Shown here: positions 1 through 6,449 of the stretch, piece by piece
How the letters are laid out: every line of letters begins with the position of its first letter
How positions within the stretch are numbered: position 1 is the stretch's first letter
Assembly: GCA_030426385.1 (NCBI GenBank)
Contig: JAUHYI010000043.1
Location: 1 to 39,446 of the forward strand
Length of the DNA: 39,446 bases
Reading direction: 5' to 3'
Source: Phycisphaerae bacterium
GTDB lineage: Bacteria > Planctomycetota > Phycisphaerae > Phycisphaerales > Phycisphaeraceae
Translations under genes and position numbers: made by a program
Notes under the pieces: generated by a model
Database searches by the model: none
The model's input: only the letters and a program-made list of their open reading frames with translations
Told to the model about the DNA's origin: nothing

Positions 1-99
1 CCAGCCTGGGTGCGTCGGCTCCATCGCGTGCGTTGCTGGGTGGGCGTAAAAATCATCCTCTACCACGCCCGATTGCAAGCGAACCAAGCCAACGATTGA
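1..99 (+). CDS. DDE transposase, C-terminal fragment (5' end outside window)
   Basis: Frame 1 reads 32 residues (PAWVRRLHRVRCWV, then GVKIILYHARLQANQAND) and stops at TGA 97-99. It matches the C-terminus read from 10608 onward on the minus strand. The catalytic part lies outside the window, so whether this copy is intact cannot be seen. Confidence 0.8.
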   Translation, partial: PAWVRRLHRVRCWVGVKIILYHARLQANQAND

Positions 100-120
100 G
101 AGCGGTGATGCAAAAAGGTG
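1..120 (+). mobile_element. 3' end of an IS5/IS4-type insertion sequence (copy 1, cut by the window edge)
   Basis: These 120 bases are identical to the reverse complement of 10587-10706, the 3' end of the complete element at 10587-11609. The element continues to the left of the window. It ends at 120 and is followed by TTAA at 121-124, the same tetranucleotide that borders both ends of the complete copy, so TTAA is the likely target duplication. The 3' ends of the two copies face each other across 125-10582. Confidence 0.85.
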
Positions 121-170
121 TTAAGCGATCAGTCCAGCGCGAGTTTCATTTGGACAGAAATTACGCAAAA
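121..170 (+). repeat. Right half of the palindromic IS target site
   Basis: After TTAA comes GCGATCAGTC, a two-base variant of the half-site GCGGCCAGTC that flanks the complete IS copy at 11614-11623. The following bases (AGCGCGAGTTTCATTTGGAC then AGAAATT) resemble those right of the complete copy (AGCGTGAGTATGATTAGCAC then AGAAATT). The two insertions therefore occupied related copies of one dispersed repeat. Confidence 0.6.
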
Positions 171-191
171 CGCTCTAACGAAGGACTCATC

Positions 192-977
192 ATGAATGTA
201 CCAAACCAAATCTCTACATCAACCCCCAATTCTCACCGGCATCGCGCGATCGACGCGCCGCCATCGCAGACCATTCCACCCACTCCCGCAACCAACGCCG
301 ATGAAAACTCCAACACCGGCCCATTCGGCGAGCGATCCGAATTAGGCCACCATGGCGAGAAGGTTGGCGAAATGGATGCGAGACTCGGCGCACCGGTGCC
401 CATCGGTGCCCGTGTCTGGATTTATGAAACCGATGGCATCGTGATCGATTACACCGATCAGCTTTGCATCATCGTTGATAAGGATGGCCGACAACACGCC
501 GAGTGCTGGGGCACCGTGCAAGTGCAAGCCGCTGGCCCGGCCACACCCGAAGCGATCGAACGTTTACGCCATCGCATGGATGGCAGCGATACCAACTACG
601 AACCGTTGCCCGCGCACGTTGCCCAGCACGTGCGTGATGGGATTCTTAAACACGCGCCCGCTGATGGCGTGCCACGCACACATCAAGCCGACCCGGCTTA
701 CCAACTCTCAAACCTTGTGCTTCAACTGGTGGATCACATTGCTCAAAAACTCGAAGCACTCGAAGCCGAATTTGTTGATCTTGAATCAGGCCAGGTGTGC
801 GACGATTGCAAAAACGACATGCCCACCGCCGAGGAAATTTTGAAAAAGCATTGCGAAGCGCGTGAACATTTACTTGACGGCATGTTGAAACTTGAAGAAC
901 TGTCCGGCGACATTCGTTCAACATGGCTACGCACCGTCAACAGCAATCAACTTGTGAGCAACGCAACCCACGGATGA
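192..977 (+). CDS. Hypothetical protein of a decayed Mu-like transposon
   Basis: A 261-residue protein of a family I do not recognise. The start at 192 is chosen because AAGGA lies 7 bases upstream; the longer reading from 33 would begin inside the IS. The first 60 residues are rich in Pro, Thr and Asn and look disordered. A compact region follows (about residues 65-115, with GARVWIYETDGIVIDYTDQL, beta-rich in appearance). The C-terminal half is helical and acidic with a CDDCK pair near residue 212. It lies directly upstream of, and in the same frame as, a Mu-type transposase C-terminus, separated only by TGA 975-977. It may be a transposon accessory gene, or a gene left next to the transposase remnant by a deletion. 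Confidence 0.55.
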   Translation: MNVPNQISTSTPNSHRHRAIDAPPSQTIPPTPATNADENSNTGPFGERSELGHHGEKVGEMDARLGAPVPIGARVWIYETDGIVIDYTDQLCIIVDKDGRQHAECWGTVQVQAAGPATPEAIERLRHRMDGSDTNYEPLPAHVAQHVRDGILKHAPADGVPRTHQADPAYQLSNLVLQLVDHIAQKLEALEAEFVDLESGQVCDDCKNDMPTAEEILKKHCEAREHLLDGMLKLEELSGDIRSTWLRTVNSNQLVSNATHG

Positions 978-1484
978 ACCGCACCGCTCACCAAGGGGCA
1001 GGAAGTCCGGATCGCCTACGATGATGCTGATATCAGCCGCGTGCGTGTTCACCGCATGGATGGTTCGTTCCTGTGCGATGTACCCGTCAACACGCGCATC
1101 ACCGCAGGCACACCCGCCGAAACCGTGAAGGAAGTCATCCGCAAGAAACGGGCCTATCGCAAATCACGCGACTTGGCAGCCAAAGGTAATTATCACGAAT
1201 ACCTGACCACGGCTGAACTGGTGGCTAAACAGCAAATCGATAAGAAAAAAGCAACCGTTAAATCGCCATTAAAGATTGTTGAAACGCCACTGGATGGCTC
1301 AGCGGATGCGCAAAAAAGCCAGAACATCGAGCCGATGGATGATGCGGATGATCTGCTTGATTGGACGTTTGATCCATCGCAACTCGCTCCGATTGACGAC
1401 GACGATGATGACCTGAATGACTTTTTCAACCAACCCCCAGCCATCACGAATGATGACGATGACCTATTGGAGAACATCGCATGA
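978..1484 (+). pseudogene. Mu/TnsB-type transposase, C-terminal remnant
   Basis: The reading frame after TGA 975-977 gives TAPLTKGQEVRIAYDDAD, then ISRVRVHRMDGSFLCDV. This is the pattern of the C-terminal beta-barrel of Mu-type transposases (x-D-x-S-R-V-x-V-x-x-x-D-G-x-F-L-C). A basic helical stretch and an acidic tail (DDDDDDLNDFF) follow. The DNA-binding and DDE catalytic domains are absent, so this is a remnant of a protein usually around 600-700 residues. A GTG at 1041 could start a shorter product. Its stop (1482-1484) overlaps the ATG at 1481 of the ATPase gene, the tight MuA-MuB type arrangement expected in such transposons. Confidence 0.7.
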
Positions 1485-1539
1485 ATTCCGAGCATAATGA
1501 AAACGTATTAGAAGCTATCGTTAACGACGCACGCGCCGC

Positions 1540-2592
1540 GTGGCTCGCATCCTGCCCGAAGGCGAACTGACGCCGGAATGGATCGAACGTGTGCAAGGGG
1601 ATTTTAAGGCGTTTCGTGATCGGCATGGTTTGACACTGCCACAAATCGCGCGTTCGATGGGTGAGCCGTACACGGAACAGGTGTTGGCTAAATTCGAGTT
1701 CATGCACCGTAACAACACACGCGACCTCGCCAACCGGGACAGCATCACGCGCGCGGTGAATAACTATATTGACCAGTACGAACGCGGCCAGGCGGTGCCA
1801 CGTCCCAACGGGTTCATTGAAACGCGAGTCGCCACGCGCATGCTCGCCGTGATCGCCAAAACGATCGACGTACAAGGCATCGGCATCATTTTCGCGGACG
1901 CCGGGCGTGGCAAAACCATGACGCTTGAAGCGGCTGCGCAAATCTATCGCAACGCCATCCTATGGCGTGTACGGCGCACAACGCGAACCGCTGGCGGTTT
2001 GATGCGGCAACTGGCCTCGCACCTGGCTATCGGGCAAGGCAGTTTATTTGCCACCCAATCAAAAATCATCAACGCGCTGACCGGCTCGGATCGTCCGTTG
2101 CTGATCGATGAGGCGCACCAGCTTCAAATCGGGGCTATCGAATTGCTCCGCGATTTGCACGATGAATGCCACATCCCGATCATCCTGGCAGGCACCGCCG
2201 CGATCAATGATGCGTGCTCCGATTCAAGCGTGTTTTTTGGCCAGATGAATCGGCGAATCGTCGCGCGTTTCGATGTCACCGAGGAAGCACGCAACAGCAA
2301 CAGGTCACGCCCACTACACACCGCCGATGAGATTCGCCGAATGTGGGAGGGCCAGAAACTACGCCTCACCAGTGACGGGGCAAACCTGCTCACCGACCTG
2401 GCCAACGGGCTTGGCCTGGGCGGACTCGGCATCGTGAAACAGGTCTTACTTCTCGCGGGCACCTTGTCTATCGACAAGCCCATTGATGCCAAGCTGGTTC
2501 GCCAGATTTTACGCACCATGCACGGACGCACCGAAGCCGCTCGCTACATCGAACGCATCAGCACCCCCAGCCACGTTGTAGGCGTGGCGTGA
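1540..2592 (+). CDS. MuB/TniB-like AAA+ ATPase of a Mu-like transposon, probably frameshifted at its 5' end
   Basis: An AAA+ transposition ATPase related to MuB, TniB and TnsC, which selects target DNA and activates the transposase. The N-terminal ~90 residues contain a helix-turn-helix-like segment (DRHGLTLPQIARSMGEPYTE), as in MuB. Walker A is FADAGRGKT and Walker B is PLLIDEAHQL. The best start is ATG 1481, which overlaps the transposase stop (ATGA) and has TTGGAG upstream, but that frame hits a stop after 29 codons. The conserved frame is open only from about GTG 1540, which has no visible ribosome site. A single-base frameshift near 1530-1560 is the simplest explanation, so the gene is probably inactive unless translation begins at the GTG. 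Confidence 0.75.
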   Translation: MARILPEGELTPEWIERVQGDFKAFRDRHGLTLPQIARSMGEPYTEQVLAKFEFMHRNNTRDLANRDSITRAVNNYIDQYERGQAVPRPNGFIETRVATRMLAVIAKTIDVQGIGIIFADAGRGKTMTLEAAAQIYRNAILWRVRRTTRTAGGLMRQLASHLAIGQGSLFATQSKIINALTGSDRPLLIDEAHQLQIGAIELLRDLHDECHIPIILAGTAAINDACSDSSVFFGQMNRRIVARFDVTEEARNSNRSRPLHTADEIRRMWEGQKLRLTSDGANLLTDLANGLGLGGLGIVKQVLLLAGTLSIDKPIDAKLVRQILRTMHGRTEAARYIERISTPSHVVGVA

Positions 2593-2612
2593 TACACGGA
2601 GGCATTTCAATC

Positions 2613-2849
2613 ATGCCAGCACGTCCCCACGATCCGCAACTAAAATTACTCCGCAACATGTACAGCGAGTTACGCGCGATCCGGCTGAACCTGCAATCAC
2701 TAGTGCAGATGGAAGTGCCACTAACGACGTTGAACCACGATACCGACGAACGACTCCAAGCGATCATCGCCCGGCTCGATGACCTGGGCAATCGACGGCC
2801 ACGTCAGCTTTTTGAGTTTGCCCCGACCGATTTTCCTCAAACTCTGTGA
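2613..2849 (+). CDS. Small helical protein of the Mu-like transposon
   Basis: A 78-residue protein without a family I can name. The ATG at 2613 has CGGAGG 10 bases upstream, a better start than the in-frame GTG near 2589 that overlaps the ATPase stop. The middle is predominantly helical with heptad-like spacing (LLRNMYSELRAIRLNLQSLV) and could form a coiled coil. It follows the ATPase gene by 20 bases, so it was probably an accessory gene of the same transposon. The IS3 remnant begins just after its stop and may have removed the original 3' end. Confidence 0.5.
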   Translation: MPARPHDPQLKLLRNMYSELRAIRLNLQSLVQMEVPLTTLNHDTDERLQAIIARLDDLGNRRPRQLFEFAPTDFPQTL

Positions 2850-2854
2850 ACGGC

Positions 2855-3300
2855 TGTCCGATCCCTGCGCCCCATCGTGCTTGACGTATGAGGAATTGAA
2901 CCGAGCCCAAATTACGGCACGCCGAACGGATCACGCAACGGCCCCGATCTACCAAACGCCTGGGCGACCTGACGCTTGTGCCCAGGGCTTAAAATTTTTT
3001 TCCCAACGCCTCTTTCAACAACTCTTTGCCAACCATCTCGTCCGCAAGCATCTGCTTTAGACGCTCGTTCTCACGCTTGAGCTACTTGGCCTGATCGATC
3101 TCCAACATGCCAAACTCACGCTTCCAGCGGTGGAAAGTCTGCTCACTGACCTGGTGTTCACGACACACATCCGTAATCGTCGCACCCCTCTGCTCGCCTT
3201 TACGCAGAATCCGAATCTTCTGCTCCATCGTGTATCGCTTGCCCTTCATAATCTGATCCTTTCGAGTGGGACCAGACTAACCGTTCAAGTGGATCAGTTT
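2855..3300 (-). mobile_element. IS3-family insertion sequence remnant
   Basis: On the minus strand an IS3-type orfA (3249-2989) is followed by a short orfB start. The orfB frame reads VDRGRCVIRSACRNLGSVQ from about 2955, matching the IS3 pattern in which a short Arg/Cys-rich N-terminus precedes the integrase core. Homology fades near 2870, so nearly all of orfB, including the DDE core, is gone. The left boundary is approximate. The right end probably lies near 3265-3300, where GTGGGACCAGACTAACCG occurs. Confidence 0.7.
2989..3249 (-). pseudogene. IS3-family transposase orfA with a premature stop
   Basis: From ATG 3249-3247 the frame reads MKGKRYTMEQKIRILRKGEQ, then a helix-turn-helix (ATITDVCREHQVSEQTFHRW), then KREFGMLEIDQAK, then TAG at codon 56 (3084-3082). 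It continues in frame as LKRENERLKQMLADEMVGKE to a final TAA at 2991-2989. This is the usual orfA layout: HTH plus a leucine-zipper-like helix, about 86 residues. The TAG sits where IS3 proteins normally have a Lys/Arg-Leu junction, so it is a nonsense mutation. Confidence 0.8.
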
Positions 3301-3724
3301 GCGTAACCTCGACCAATTAGCACTTGGCATGATGGACTGGTGCGAGGCCGATTACGGATTGCAAAAAAAATTACGACGCGCCGCATGGCGGGATGGTTGC
3401 CAATGCTCGCACAATGTAGACTGATAGGGATGGACCCCAAGTCATCATGGATACACTTGCCGTACAATCAATGCCCATAACCTCGACCCGAATCGATAGA
3501 CCGATGCCTGCCCCGTGCCCACGACCGTTGGCGGGGAATCGGCTCACGAGTTGAAGGTGGAGGAGTTGGGGATGGCAACGATTGTGTTTAACCGATTCGA
3601 CTACGCGGAAGCAGTTGTTCACTGAAGTTTTGCCGCGTTTGACCGTAACAACCAGTACGGCCATCGCCGTGCTCTTGACTGTTAAAACGTATTATTTACA
3701 GCCACTTAAACGAAACAATTCAAC
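3301..3724. other. Intergenic stretch without a convincing gene
   Basis: Only short frames are present. One reads MMDWCEADYGLQKKLRRAAW and some 10 more residues from 3330 on the plus strand. Its charged helical look could be the tail of a Mu-like transposon gene split by the IS3 insertion, but this cannot be shown. No clear promoter or terminator was found ahead of the gene at 3725. Confidence 0.4.
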
Positions 3725-4993
3725 ATGCCCACTATCACCGATGTTCGCACCGTTTTGCTCACCGGCCCTTGCACCAACGATCCGTTTCTCAGCAAGGCTC
3801 GCCGCTTTCGCAGTGCTTCGTTTATCGAGGTACATACTGATGCAGGCCTCGTCGGCATAGGCGAGTCGTACAACGGTTACCGCTGTGCGGAGTTGTACCC
3901 AATAGCCGTAGAATATTTCAAACCGATCCTGCTTGGCAAAACGTTGGACGACGTGCCGCAGCTTTGGCAATGGATGTATCACTGCGAACAATTCTGGGCG
4001 CGAGCTGGCTTTGGTCTTGGTGTGATCAATGGCATTGAAGCGGCGCTTTGGGACTTAAAAGGAAAGATCGAAAATAAACCCGTCTACGAATTGCTGGGCG
4101 GATGCAAGCACGAGAGCCTCGATGCCTACGCGACCGGCGGCCCCTCGAACTACCCCAAAGACCAATTGGCTGCGAAGATCGACCACTACCTGTCGCTCGG
4201 CTTTCGCGGATTCAAACTCGGCGCGGGTGCGTACTATGGCGACGGCGTGCCGGAGCTTTCTTTTGATGCCAACGAAGCCGCTGCGATTGAGGCAGACAAA
4301 CTTGCATTTGTCCGCGACAAATACGGCCCCGACGTGAAAATATGCCTCGATGGCCACATGGGAAATCGCCCCGGTGGCACTGAAATCTGGGACGCTGACA
4401 CCGCCGCGATCGTGTGCAAAGCCTGTGAGCCGTTCGACTTGTTCTTCTTTGAAGAACCTTTGCACTACGACGATCCGTGGGGCTACGCCGACCTGTGCAA
4501 ACGCACCAGCGTCCCCATTGCCGGCGGCGAATGTTTGACTGGTCTGCCCGAGTGGCAAATGTTCATTGAGAAAGACTGCTTCGACATCGGCCAACCCGAC
4601 GCCTCCTACACAGGCGGTCTCAAACTCTGCGTTGACATTGCCAATCTCCTACATCAACGCAACAAAAAAATCGCCACCCACGCGTGGGGTGCAGGCGGCT
4701 CGTTGATGCAAAATATCCACGTCGGCTTCGCCTGCGAAAACACTGCTGTCCTCGAAATCGCTCCCGACTACGGCCCACTCCACAGCGAAGTCATCGGCGA
4801 CAGCTTCATCCTTCGTGATGGCAAAGTCATCCCGCCCACCAAGCCCGGCCTCGGCATCACACTCACCGACGAACTCAAACGCAAATACCCCTTCATTCCG
4901 GGCAGTGGCGAGTTTAACGACGTTCCAGGCAAGTCACTTACCGAAGCCGACGACAAAGTTGCTGCGGTACTTGCCGCCCAAGCAAACGCCTGA
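3725..4993 (+). CDS. Enolase-superfamily sugar-acid dehydratase/racemase (mandelate racemase type)
   Basis: A 422-residue enzyme of the mandelate racemase/muconate lactonising family, which abstracts the alpha-proton of a carboxylate substrate bound to Mg2+. The capping domain is residues 1-125, followed by the (beta/alpha)7-beta barrel. Probable metal ligands are D209 (CLDGHMGNR), E243/E244 (FFFEEPL) and E269 (PIAGGE). D292 (GQPDAS) and H319 (ATHAWGAGG) form the His-Asp dyad of the mandelate racemase subgroup. The usual KxK motif is reduced to one lysine, K164 (GFRGFKLGAG). This fits an acid-sugar dehydratase such as a galactonate- or rhamnonate-type enzyme, but the substrate cannot be read from sequence. 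It lies 82 bases upstream of a 2-hydroxyacid dehydrogenase, probably in one transcription unit for sugar-acid breakdown. Confidence 0.88.
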   Translation: MPTITDVRTVLLTGPCTNDPFLSKARRFRSASFIEVHTDAGLVGIGESYNGYRCAELYPIAVEYFKPILLGKTLDDVPQLWQWMYHCEQFWARAGFGLGVINGIEAALWDLKGKIENKPVYELLGGCKHESLDAYATGGPSNYPKDQLAAKIDHYLSLGFRGFKLGAGAYYGDGVPELSFDANEAAAIEADKLAFVRDKYGPDVKICLDGHMGNRPGGTEIWDADTAAIVCKACEPFDLFFFEEPLHYDDPWGYADLCKRTSVPIAGGECLTGLPEWQMFIEKDCFDIGQPDASYTGGLKLCVDIANLLHQRNKKIATHAWGAGGSLMQNIHVGFACENTAVLEIAPDYGPLHSEVIGDSFILRDGKVIPPTKPGLGITLTDELKRKYPFIPGSGEFNDVPGKSLTEADDKVAAVLAAQANA

Positions 4994-5075
4994 TGATATG
5001 GCCACAGCGCTTGCGCGAGCTTCGTCCGGGCAAAATGCCATCGTTAATACAGTAAACCTCAAGGAATAATTTCCC

Positions 5076-6095
5076 ATGCTTAACGTCATGATCGACGTAC
5101 GAATCGATGCAGCTTCGATTGATCGCTTACAAAATCGCGACGATGTAAACATCACCATTACAGCCGTCGGCGAAGATGACGAAGAACCGGCTCGCGAGCA
5201 CGATCCCGCCATGCTTGCCGAGCAGGACGTGCTGATGTGTTCATACCTGCCGACCAATCACGAGGTGATGAAACGCCTCAAACTCGTGCAGATTGCCTCT
5301 GCCGGTTACAGCCAATTGCATGGCCTGGGTCTACCCGCGCGTGGCGTTCGCGCGTGCAATGGTTCCGGTGTCTTCGACGCTTCGATTGCTGAGTGGAACG
5401 TCGCCATGATGATCAACCTCACACGCGACCTGCGGCAAATGATTCGCAATCAGGATCAAGGTTTATGGGAACGCGAAGAAAGGTTTGAAAGCGACATCCG
5501 CGAAACCACCGTCGGCTTCTGGGGCTACGGCGGTCTTGCACGCCAAACCGCTCGCCTGTGCAAAGTCATGGGGCAAACCGTGCATGTCCTCGCCCGTGAA
5601 GGCGTCAAGCCTCGCCACAACACCTACGTCGTCCCAGGCACCGGCGACGTCGAAGGCACGCTCCCTGATCGCGTGTTTGCGATCGAACAAAAAGACGAAT
5701 TTCTACAAGGCCTCGACTTCCTTATTCTCGCCATGCCGCTCAACCCGGCCACCGAAGGCATCGTCGGCGAAGCGGAACTTCGCGCCTTGCCGAGCCACGC
5801 GTTCCTGCTCAACCCCGCACGCGGCCCACTGGTCCAACTCGACCCACTGCTGCGCGCCCTCGACGAACACTGGTTCGCTGGTGCAGCCCTCGACACGCAT
5901 TATCACTACCCAATGCCCGCCGACCACCCGTTGTGGTCCAAGCCCAACGTCATCATGACGCCCCATATCTCAGGCTCAGCCCGCGGCAAACACTACTTGC
6001 CCCGCCTCTGGTCCATCCTCGCCGAAAACATCGATCGTCTGATTGCCGGCAAGCCGTTGATGAACGAACTCACCCCCGAGCAACTCAACCAATAA
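5076..6095 (+). CDS. D-isomer-specific 2-hydroxyacid dehydrogenase
   Basis: A 339-residue NAD(P)-dependent oxidoreductase of the D-2-hydroxyacid dehydrogenase family. The Rossmann motif is GFWGYGGLARQTA (about residues 148-160). The catalytic Arg is in NPARGPLVQL, followed by ALDTHYHYPMPADHPLW, and the catalytic His is in MTPHISGSARG. The position after ALD, usually V-(F/Y)-xx-E-P-L-P, reads THYHYPMPADHP here, so the acid that normally pairs with the catalytic His is altered. The start has AAGGA upstream. It follows the enolase-superfamily enzyme and may handle the 2-keto or 2-hydroxy acid made from that dehydratase's product, or the aldehyde/glyoxylate end of the pathway. Confidence 0.88.
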   Translation: MLNVMIDVRIDAASIDRLQNRDDVNITITAVGEDDEEPAREHDPAMLAEQDVLMCSYLPTNHEVMKRLKLVQIASAGYSQLHGLGLPARGVRACNGSGVFDASIAEWNVAMMINLTRDLRQMIRNQDQGLWEREERFESDIRETTVGFWGYGGLARQTARLCKVMGQTVHVLAREGVKPRHNTYVVPGTGDVEGTLPDRVFAIEQKDEFLQGLDFLILAMPLNPATEGIVGEAELRALPSHAFLLNPARGPLVQLDPLLRALDEHWFAGAALDTHYHYPMPADHPLWSKPNVIMTPHISGSARGKHYLPRLWSILAENIDRLIAGKPLMNELTPEQLNQ

Positions 6096-6203
6096 CCCAC
6101 AACCCACGTGAGTCGTGGCGTGTCACCGCGCGTTCTTCGCATCAAACGAATTAGACCAACCCCGCAAAATACACGCGCGTGAATTTGATTTGATAGTTAG
6201 CTA

Positions 6204-6308
6204 GTTAGCCGCCGTCTTTACGGCGGCGCGAAACGGGCGTCAAACCCAGGCCATCGCGCCGCCATAAAGGCGGCGGCTAACGCGCGAGTTTTTAATGGGA
6301 TGGGTATT
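6204..6308. repeat. REP-like palindromic repeat, family B (copy 1)
   Basis: GTTAGCCGCC then a small hairpin (CCGCCGTCTTTACGGCGGCG), a spacer, a second hairpin (CGCCGCCATAAAGGCGGCG), then GGCTAACGCGCGAGTTTTTA and GGGATGGGTAT. The two outer ends are inverted repeats, so the whole unit folds. A second full copy is at 16031-16132, a degraded one at 30083-30178, and a piece at 14442-14466. Confidence 0.8.
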
Positions 6309-6317
6309 ACATCCGAA

Positions 6318-6441
6318 CCCTGCCCCCCCACCCCACCACCCTTCACCACCCCCACACACAACACCATCACCACAAAAAAAAGCCCCTGGATCAGGGGCTT
6401 GGGGTATCGGGTTTGCGTGGGAGTGGGGTGGTGGGGGGGGG
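6318..6441. repeat. C-rich and G-rich tracts flanking a terminator hairpin
   Basis: C-rich 6318-6373 (runs such as CCCCCCCACCCCACCACCC) and G-rich 6421-6441 (GGGGTGGTGGGGGGGGG) lie as imperfect inverted repeats on either side of the hairpin at 6374-6399. Similar low-complexity tracts occur in seven other intergenic places in the window. Confidence 0.7.
6374..6399 (-). terminator. Rho-independent terminator for the GH-like/HEAT gene
   Basis: Read on the minus strand, AGCCCCTGATCCAGGGGCT forms a stem of 8 pairs and is followed by eight T. It lies about 50 bases past the stop of the minus-strand gene at 6450-8591. Confidence 0.75.
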
Positions 6442-6449
6442 CTATTTAT

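Noticed and set aside
975-977. Reading the TGA as recoded (for example selenocysteine) to make one long protein
   Set aside because: No structure or partner genes for recoding are seen, and the join lacks the middle of the transposase; a deletion junction explains it better.
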